Notes under the pieces: generated by a model
What the model was told of the DNA's origin: nothing
The model's input: the letters and a program-made list of their open reading frames with translations, nothing else
The model's database searches: none
NCBI GenBank assembly: GCA_964628455.1
Contig: CAZVPD010000138.1
Location: forward strand, 1 to 9,893
Length of the DNA: 9,893 nucleotides
Direction of reading: 5' to 3'
DNA from: JAQVWU01 sp964628455
GTDB lineage: Bacteria; Bacillota; Clostridia; Oscillospirales; CAG-272
Translations under genes and position numbers: made by a program
In this document: positions 5,802 through 9,893 of the stretch, piece after piece
Position numbering within the stretch: position 1 is the first letter of the stretch
How the letters are laid out: each line of letters starts with the position of its first letter

Positions 5802-7133
5802 TTATTTGTCATCACCGCCGCGTCCGCGGATAATAATACGGACGGGTGTTCCTTTAAATCCGAAGACATCACGCAGTTTATTTTCGATATAACGCCGGTA
5901 TGAAAAATGAAAGAGCTCCGGTTCGTTGCAGAATATGACGAAAGTCGGCGGTTTTATACCTGTCTGCGTCATATAATATATTTTCAGGCGGCGTCCCTTA
6001 TCCGTCGGCGGCTGGACGCGTGTCGTTGCGTCGTTGAGGATATCATTGAGCATTCCGGTTGATATCCGGCTGACCGATTGTCCGTAGACATCATTGATAT
6101 TTTCGAATAACTTATTGACGCGCTGACCCGTCTTTGCGGAAATAAAAAGAATCGGCGCATAAGTCATATACGAAAAAGCCGTATAAATATCCCCGGTGAA
6201 TTTATTCACTGTGTCATTGTCTTTATCTATCAGATCCCATTTGTTCATTATTATAACCGAAGCTTTTCCTGCCTCATGAGCGAGACCCGCGATCCTTTCA
6301 TCCTGCTCCGATATGCCTTCGGCGGCGTCGATCATGATCAGGCAAACATCCGCTTTTTCGACCGCCGATTTCGCCCGCAGAACGCTGTATTTTTCTATGC
6401 GGTCCTCAACGCGGCTCTGACGGCGTATACCCGCCGTGTCGATAAATACGAATTTCCCGAATTCATTTTCAATTCTCGAGTCGACGGAATCACGGGTCGT
6501 ACCCGGAATATCGGATACGATCATACGTTCTTCACCCAGCAAATTGTTCACAAGTGAGCTTTTACCCGAATTAGGTTTCCCGATCACAGCAACACGGATC
6601 ACATCGTTTTCGATTTCTTCAGGTTCTGTTTCGGGAATCAGCTCCAATACCCTGTCCAGAATATCGCCGGAACCCGTTCCGTGAAGGGATGAGACAGGGA
6701 TCGGCTCACCTTCGACGCCGAGTTCGTAAAATTCATAAAATTGAAGAGGCAGCGCACCGATTTGATCCACTTTATTGACCGCGAGTATGAGCGGTTTCCG
6801 GCTTTTTTGCAGCATCATGCAAATGTCGCGGTCATCGGCAGTAACACCTGCCGTCACATCGGTCAGGAAAATGATCACATCGGCGGTGTCGATGGCGATC
6901 TGCGCCTGAAGCCGCATATGACGAAGCAGAACATCATCGGTGTTGGGTTCAATTCCGCCCGTGTCAATCAGGGTAAGAGTTCTCCCCCCCCACACTATGT
7001 CATAATAAATCCTGTCCCGGGTTACACCCGGCGTATCCTCGACAATGGATACCCGGGTTCCGGCCAATTTATTAAAAAAAGTACTTTTACCCACATTGGG
7101 CCGCCCGACGATTGCAATAATTGGATTACTCAT
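5802..7133 (-). CDS. der: Ribosome biogenesis GTPase Der (EngA)
   Basis: Der is an essential double-GTPase that acts in 50S subunit assembly. This 443-residue protein has the expected layout. The first G domain has GRPNVGKS (10-17), DTPG (33-36), DTGG (57-60) and NKVD (120-123). The second has GKPNSGKS (185-192), DTAG (232-235) and NKWD (297-300). A KH-like C-terminal domain follows (about 355-437), ending in the basic RGRGG. Length is normal for Firmicutes. The ATG at 7133 has CGGAG five bases upstream; an in-frame TTG at 7148 overlaps that site and was rejected. It starts 80 bases after the DUF512 gene, with no terminator seen between, and probably shares a transcript with plsY downstream. 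Confidence 0.98.
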   Translation of the reverse strand: MSNPIIAIVGRPNVGKSTFFNKLAGTRVSIVEDTPGVTRDRIYYDIVWGGRTLTLIDTGGIEPNTDDVLLRHMRLQAQIAIDTADVIIFLTDVTAGVTADDRDICMMLQKSRKPLILAVNKVDQIGALPLQFYEFYELGVEGEPIPVSSLHGTGSGDILDRVLELIPETEPEEIENDVIRVAVIGKPNSGKSSLVNNLLGEERMIVSDIPGTTRDSVDSRIENEFGKFVFIDTAGIRRQSRVEDRIEKYSVLRAKSAVEKADVCLIMIDAAEGISEQDERIAGLAHEAGKASVIIMNKWDLIDKDNDTVNKFTGDIYTAFSYMTYAPILFISAKTGQRVNKLFENINDVYGQSVSRISTGMLNDILNDATTRVQPPTDKGRRLKIYYMTQTGIKPPTFVIFCNEPELFHFSYRRYIENKLRDVFGFKGTPVRIIIRGRGGDDK

Positions 7134-7213
7134 TATAACTCCGTTCAACGCCGATTGTTTTTCTTTCTGTTATTTTCTATTCTGACTCGCCTGCAAGCCG
7201 TTTTATGATTTAT

Positions 7214-8524
7214 TCAGTCGGACAGTATTTCACGTATAAAGCCGTCACCGTTGTTATCCGCAAATACGATCCTGACATTGAGCGCCCATTCGAGTTCCGC
7301 AGGACGCATATCGTCCAGAAACAGGTCGCCGTCCGAACGCAGCATAACAGAAGGTAAAATTAGTTTTTTCCCAAGCCGCCTGCCTGAAAGCTGATTTTTA
7401 ATATCGCGGCCCGTAACAAGTCCTGCAACCGTTATTTCGGGTCCGAAAAAAACATTTTCAATTTTATAAACGCTGCACTGCAGATTAAGACATCGTTTTT
7501 GCAGCTGTGCGACAAGACCGCAGATAAAATCATAGGCAGCTTCACCGGTCGCAACCGAAACGGTACGGCGCCTGTTTAAATCATATTTATCGATTGTATT
7601 CAAAGCTTCGTCAAATTCGCTGCGCATGGATGCTATCAGGCCTACCCCGTTTTCAAGCTGCGGATAACCTTCATACCAATCTTCCGAATGAATCGGAATA
7701 TCCGCCTTAAGATATAATTCATCGGAGCAGAAAAATATGAGTGAATCATGCTTTTCCCGGCATTTTTTTGCAAATGACTCCACCGAACGGACAACGGCCG
7801 CACAATCTGCAGCCGTAAAGGGTTCAAGCGGATATAATCCTTCACGATAACGGGTTAATCCCGCAGGGACAACGGAAACGCTGGCCACATTCGGATAGAG
7901 CTGTTCAAGGTCATCCATAGTATGGAGCAGTTCGGCTCCGTCATTTAATCCTTTGCATATAACGATCTGACAGTGCATCGTTATATTGGCCCGGGCAAAA
8001 AGCTTCATGATATCCAGGACATTTCCGGCAAACCGGTTGTTCAGCATTTTTTTACGCAGCACGGGATTCGTCGTATGAACCGAAATATTCACCGGTGATG
8101 TTTTCATTAAAACAATGCGTTCGATATCCGATTCATTCAGATTGGTAAGGGAAACATAATTCCCCTGAAGAAAAGACAGACGCGTGTCATCATCTTTAAA
8201 ATAAAGCGGCTCCCTGAGACCCGGAGGCAGCTGATCTATAAAACAGAAAACACACTTATTATGGCAGGATCGTTTCTCATCCATCAGAAAAGTTTTGAAT
8301 TCAAGACCGACATCGGAATATTTGCGCTTTTTTATAACAACATCGAATAATTCGCTTCCGCGATGAATCTTCAGTGTGACAATCCGTTCGGTTATATAAA
8401 AACTGTAATCCAATACATCCTGAATCGGATGGCCGTTTACCGAAATCAAAAAATCACCGCGCAAAAGACCGGCTTTTTCCGCTTCACTGCCCGGTATAAC
8501 TTCGAATATCTCAACCAAAGGCAT
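7214..8524 (-). CDS. DUF512 family PDZ/radical SAM protein
   Basis: The 436-residue protein has three parts. An N-terminal PDZ-like region (about 3-65) contains PGSEAEKAGLLRGDFLISVNG. A radical-SAM-type core starts with CHNKCVFC, giving Cys87, Cys91 and Cys94 in the CX3CX2C pattern for a 4Fe-4S cluster, followed by FIDQLPPGLR and the conserved DDDTRLSFLQGNYVSLTNL (111-129). The C-terminal half is DUF512, including the VTGRDI segment near 373-378. The reaction is unknown for this widespread clostridial family. It commonly lies next to der, as here, and a role in ribosome or membrane biogenesis is only a guess from position. The ATG at 8524 has AAAGGG close upstream (about three bases), a tight but acceptable site. 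I saw no strong promoter in the ~110 bases before it. Confidence 0.93.
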   Translation of the reverse strand: MPLVEIFEVIPGSEAEKAGLLRGDFLISVNGHPIQDVLDYSFYITERIVTLKIHRGSELFDVVIKKRKYSDVGLEFKTFLMDEKRSCHNKCVFCFIDQLPPGLREPLYFKDDDTRLSFLQGNYVSLTNLNESDIERIVLMKTSPVNISVHTTNPVLRKKMLNNRFAGNVLDIMKLFARANITMHCQIVICKGLNDGAELLHTMDDLEQLYPNVASVSVVPAGLTRYREGLYPLEPFTAADCAAVVRSVESFAKKCREKHDSLIFFCSDELYLKADIPIHSEDWYEGYPQLENGVGLIASMRSEFDEALNTIDKYDLNRRRTVSVATGEAAYDFICGLVAQLQKRCLNLQCSVYKIENVFFGPEITVAGLVTGRDIKNQLSGRRLGKKLILPSVMLRSDGDLFLDDMRPAELEWALNVRIVFADNNGDGFIREILSD

Positions 8525-8636
8525 TTCCCTTTCTCATGTGTTTAAATATCATTGATATAAAACAGCCCGTCATTTACCGTCGATACGAAGTGCCGGAAGG
8601 TAAAATGAAGAAGTAAAAATCCAGGCAGCAGATAAT

Positions 8637-8664
8637 AAAAACAGGGCGTACTGTTTATACGCCC
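8637..8664 (-). terminator. Rho-independent terminator of yceD-rpmF
   Basis: The arms GGGCGTA (8644-8650) and TACGCCC (8658-8664) form a seven-pair stem with a 7-base loop. On the minus strand TG and then five T residues follow (8641-8637). The hairpin begins ten bases after the rpmF stop and separates this unit from the DUF512-der operon. Confidence 0.88.
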
Positions 8665-8674
8665 GCAACTCGAA

Positions 8675-8860
8675 TTAAGCTTCTTTTACTTTTATGATTT
8701 CCTTGCCTTTATAATTGCCGCAGGATTTACAAACTCTGTGAGAAAGCACAAATTCACCGCACTTCGGGCATTTTGTCATACCCGGAAGATCAAGCTTCCA
8801 AACATTTGAGCGTCTTTTATCTCGTCTTGCCTTAGACGTTTTTCTCTTTGGTACTGCCAT
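8675..8860 (-). CDS. rpmF: 50S ribosomal protein L32
   Basis: The 61-residue protein begins MAVPKRKTSKARRDKRRSN, the hallmark of L32. It carries a zinc ribbon made of CPKC (31-34) and CKSC (44-47), so it is the zinc-dependent form. The C-terminus GKEIIKVKEA is slightly longer than the minimum for the family. The start is fixed by AGGAGGTG about eight bases before the ATG. It follows yceD by 112 bases, the usual gene order in Firmicutes, and is closed by a hairpin terminator. No strong separate promoter was found in the gap, so it probably depends on the yceD promoter. Confidence 0.98.
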   Translation of the reverse strand: MAVPKRKTSKARRDKRRSNVWKLDLPGMTKCPKCGEFVLSHRVCKSCGNYKGKEIIKVKEA

Positions 8861-8949
8861 GACGTATACACCTCCTGAAAATTCAGTAATATTTTTAATT
8901 TATTTTATCTTGTACCGCTTTATATCGGACCTGAAAATCGACTGTGCCA

Positions 8950-8968
8950 CAGCATTCGGCAGAAGCTG
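8950..8968 (-). other. Stem-loop between yceD and rpmF
   Basis: CAGC-A-TTC (8950-8957) can pair with GAAGCTG (8962-8968) with one bulged A and a 4-base loop, starting five bases after the yceD stop. No T-run follows on the minus strand, so it is not a standard terminator. It could stabilise the upstream mRNA or mark a processing point that lets rpmF be expressed more than yceD. Confidence 0.4.
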
Positions 8969-8972
8969 AATT

Positions 8973-9500
8973 TCAATCATCAATTTTATCATTGCCATCC
9001 GATTTAATAAGCAGTGATTTCAACACCTCAAGCCTCGGGTCTATTTCGTTGCCGCTGCAGCCGCAGTCGCTTTCATTTAAATCATGTCCGCATTTCTGAC
9101 AAAGACCCCGGCAATCTTCCGAGCATAAGTGCCTGAACGGAAAATCAAAAAACAATTGTTCTTCAGCGATCTTCATCAGGTCGAGTTTATTTTCATTGAT
9201 CAGAATATATTTCGTTATGACTTCGTCGGTCTCTTCGTTTTCCAGTGTACCCTCAACCGCTATTGTTTTAATAAAATTTAAGGTCAATGTTTTATCGAGA
9301 GGAAGAAGACATCGGGCGCATGCCGTATTGTATTTTACGATGATCTCAAGCGTCAGCTTCATATAACCCGATTGATCGACAATCTTCCCGGAAGCACAGA
9401 CAGGTTCAGTGATAAGGACATCCGGAAATAAATGCTCATCCAAAAAAAAAGAACGTCTGAATTCGATAACTTCCGTTTCACCCGAAAGCATCGGAAGCAT
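8973..9500 (-). CDS. yceD: YceD family (DUF177) 23S rRNA accumulation protein
   Basis: YceD proteins are needed for normal 23S rRNA levels in bacteria and plastids and are almost always encoded next to rpmF, as here. The 175-residue reading has CARC (61-64) and the Cys-rich CSEDCRGLCQKCG (126-138), then CGC (146-148), and the conserved DPRLEVLKSLL (154-164). These probably bind zinc. The body is secure but the start is not. The ATG at 9500 has no good ribosome binding site. The frame remains open upstream to a TGA just past 9546 with no ATG, GTG or TTG, only ATT codons. Homologs as I recall begin a few residues earlier, so a rare ATT start (9509, 9506 or 9536) cannot be excluded. A perfect promoter lies ~100 bases upstream. 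Confidence 0.92.
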   Translation of the reverse strand: MLPMLSGETEVIEFRRSFFLDEHLFPDVLITEPVCASGKIVDQSGYMKLTLEIIVKYNTACARCLLPLDKTLTLNFIKTIAVEGTLENEETDEVITKYILINENKLDLMKIAEEQLFFDFPFRHLCSEDCRGLCQKCGHDLNESDCGCSGNEIDPRLEVLKSLLIKSDGNDKIDD

Positions 9501-9525
9501 ATCAATAATCGCATCACTCGGATTA

Positions 9526-9579
9526 CTAATTTGAATGACCGCCTTTCATATCCCTCAGCCGTATCGGCAATACGAACAT
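9526..9579 (-). other. Possible short leader ORF before yceD
   Basis: In the yceD leader an ATG at 9579 opens a 17-codon frame (MFVLPIRLRDMKGGHSN) that ends with overlapping tandem stops TAG and TAA 23 bases before the yceD ATG. A second in-frame ATG at 9549 has GAGGG just upstream, but only two bases away. A small stem CGTAT/ATACG lies inside. Translation is unproven, and chance is likely for so short a frame. Confidence 0.2.
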
Positions 9580-9609
9580 AAAACAACAAAAATATTCGCG
9601 ATTAAATAT

Positions 9610-9638
9610 ATTATAAACCTTCAGCCATTGTTTGTCAA
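9610..9638 (-). promoter_or_regulatory. Consensus sigma-A promoter of yceD-rpmF
   Basis: On the minus strand a perfect TTGACA (9638-9633), a 17-base spacer and a perfect TATAAT (9615-9610). The start would be near 9603, giving a leader of about 100 bases. Such a strong promoter fits ribosomal-protein expression. Confidence 0.9.
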
Positions 9639-9663
9639 TAGGAATCGGCAAGATTTTATTTTA

Positions 9664-9680
9664 TTCACCTGATGTTCACC
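9664..9680. repeat. TTCACC direct repeat, 11-bp period
   Basis: TTCACC occurs at 9664-9669 and 9675-9680, one helical turn apart, in the gap between the two divergent promoters. A second pair, CCGGTAAAT, lies at 9695-9703 and 9721-9729. These could be activator or repressor half-sites; no regulator is identified. Confidence 0.25.
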
Positions 9681-9726
9681 GACCGTTTTTATAACCGGTA
9701 AATTTGTTTTTGCGTGAGTTCCGGTA

Positions 9727-9738
9727 AATGCATGCATT
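9727..9738. promoter_or_regulatory. 12-bp perfect palindrome, candidate operator
   Basis: AATGCATGCATT is a perfect palindrome whose last two bases are the first two of the -35 box TTGACA (9737-9742) of the right-edge gene. A dimeric regulator bound here would touch the -35 element, so repression or class II activation is possible. Confidence 0.4.
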
Positions 9739-9765
9739 GACATCCGCTTAACCCTGTGCTATAAT
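9737..9765 (+). promoter_or_regulatory. Consensus extended -10 promoter of right-edge gene
   Basis: A perfect TTGACA (9737-9742), a 17-base spacer ending TGC, and a perfect TATAAT (9760-9765), so both boxes and a TGn extension are present. Transcription would start near 9772, about 26 bases before the ATG. Confidence 0.9.
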
Positions 9766-9797
9766 TTTTTATCATATTACGAAGGGACTGACGCTAA

Positions 9798-9893
9798 ATG
9801 AATAAATACGGATTTAATTTTTTGTGGATGTTTTCTTATCATACCCGAAAACCGCAGCCTGAAGAACCTTGCCGTGATGAGCTTGATTTTATA
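9798..9893 (+). CDS. N-terminal fragment, possible GH5-like glycoside hydrolase
   Basis: The 32 codons to the window edge read MNKYGFNFLWMFSYHTRKPQ and onward to DELDFI, with no stop. The pattern GFNFLWMF, then a Pro-rich stretch and xLDF, matches my memory of the start of a family of clostridial GH5-type (cellulase-fold) proteins, in which a second copy of a GFNF-type motif follows the LDF. Those enzymes cleave beta-linked glycans; no catalytic residues fall in the visible part. No signal peptide is visible, suggesting a cytoplasmic protein. The ATG has AAGGG about 11 bases upstream, a rather long spacing, behind a consensus promoter. That a gene starts here is likely; the family is tentative. 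Confidence 0.5.
   Translation, partial: MNKYGFNFLWMFSYHTRKPQPEEPCRDELDFI

Noticed and set aside
6741..7208. 155-codon plus-strand frame
   Set aside because: Antisense to der, which is complete and conserved; no start signal and no recognisable protein pattern.
8525..8632. Promoter for the DUF512-der operon (TCGACG-N17-TTATAT)
   Set aside because: Matches to consensus are too weak to call; the real promoter was not identified by eye.
9359..9589. 76-codon minus-strand frame spanning the yceD start, considered as a frameshifted yceD N-terminus
   Set aside because: Its residues do not resemble YceD, and the yceD frame itself already contains the expected N-terminal pattern (LSGETEVIEF).

Overview
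The window reads as ordinary chromosomal DNA from a Firmicute (Bacillota), most likely an uncultured member of the Clostridia. The evidence is the run DUF512 radical-SAM protein - der - plsY, the yceD-rpmF pair, Cys4 forms of ribosomal proteins L28 and L32, a DUF6873 protein, AGGAGG-type ribosome binding sites, and several near-perfect TTGACA-N17-TATAAT promoters. I could run no database search, so the placement below class is a guess. No tRNA, rRNA, CRISPR array, insertion sequence or phage gene was seen.

Left end (1-2360). A long minus-strand gene runs off the left edge and encodes a TerB-N-domain protein, the first domain of a tellurite-resistance/stress-associated family. It is divergent from a small plus-strand membrane protein (DUF4870-like). 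Each has its own good sigma-A promoter in the ~250-bp gap between them. The membrane-protein gene meets a minus-strand DUF6873 gene tail to tail, with one base between the stop codons.

Middle (2340-8632), all on the minus strand. rpmB (L28) is a single-gene unit with two overlapping promoters upstream and a strong hairpin terminator downstream. Upstream of it lies an apparent operon read DUF512 radical-SAM protein, der (ribosome-assembly GTPase), plsY (glycerol-3-phosphate acyltransferase), an XRE-cupin regulator, and an AMP-forming acyl-CoA synthetase. The last three are tightly packed: plsY and the regulator are 2 bases apart, and the regulator and synthetase 36. The regulator/synthetase pair replaces the gpsA gene that often follows plsY in Clostridia. 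It probably forms a self-contained module in which the regulator controls the synthetase, perhaps in response to an acyl ligand.

Right end (8633-9893). yceD-rpmF (a 23S rRNA accumulation protein and L32) form a unit with a consensus promoter upstream and a hairpin terminator downstream. Divergent from yceD, the first 32 codons of a plus-strand gene follow a consensus extended -10 promoter that abuts a perfect 12-bp palindrome. The N-terminus resembles a family of GH5-like glycoside hydrolases.

I found no convincing new multigene system. The items most worth a second look are the TerB-N gene at the left edge, the regulator/acyl-CoA synthetase pair next to plsY, the DUF6873 protein that appears to lack the catalytic cysteine of its presumed superfamily, the unclear yceD start, and the palindrome at the promoter of the right-edge gene.
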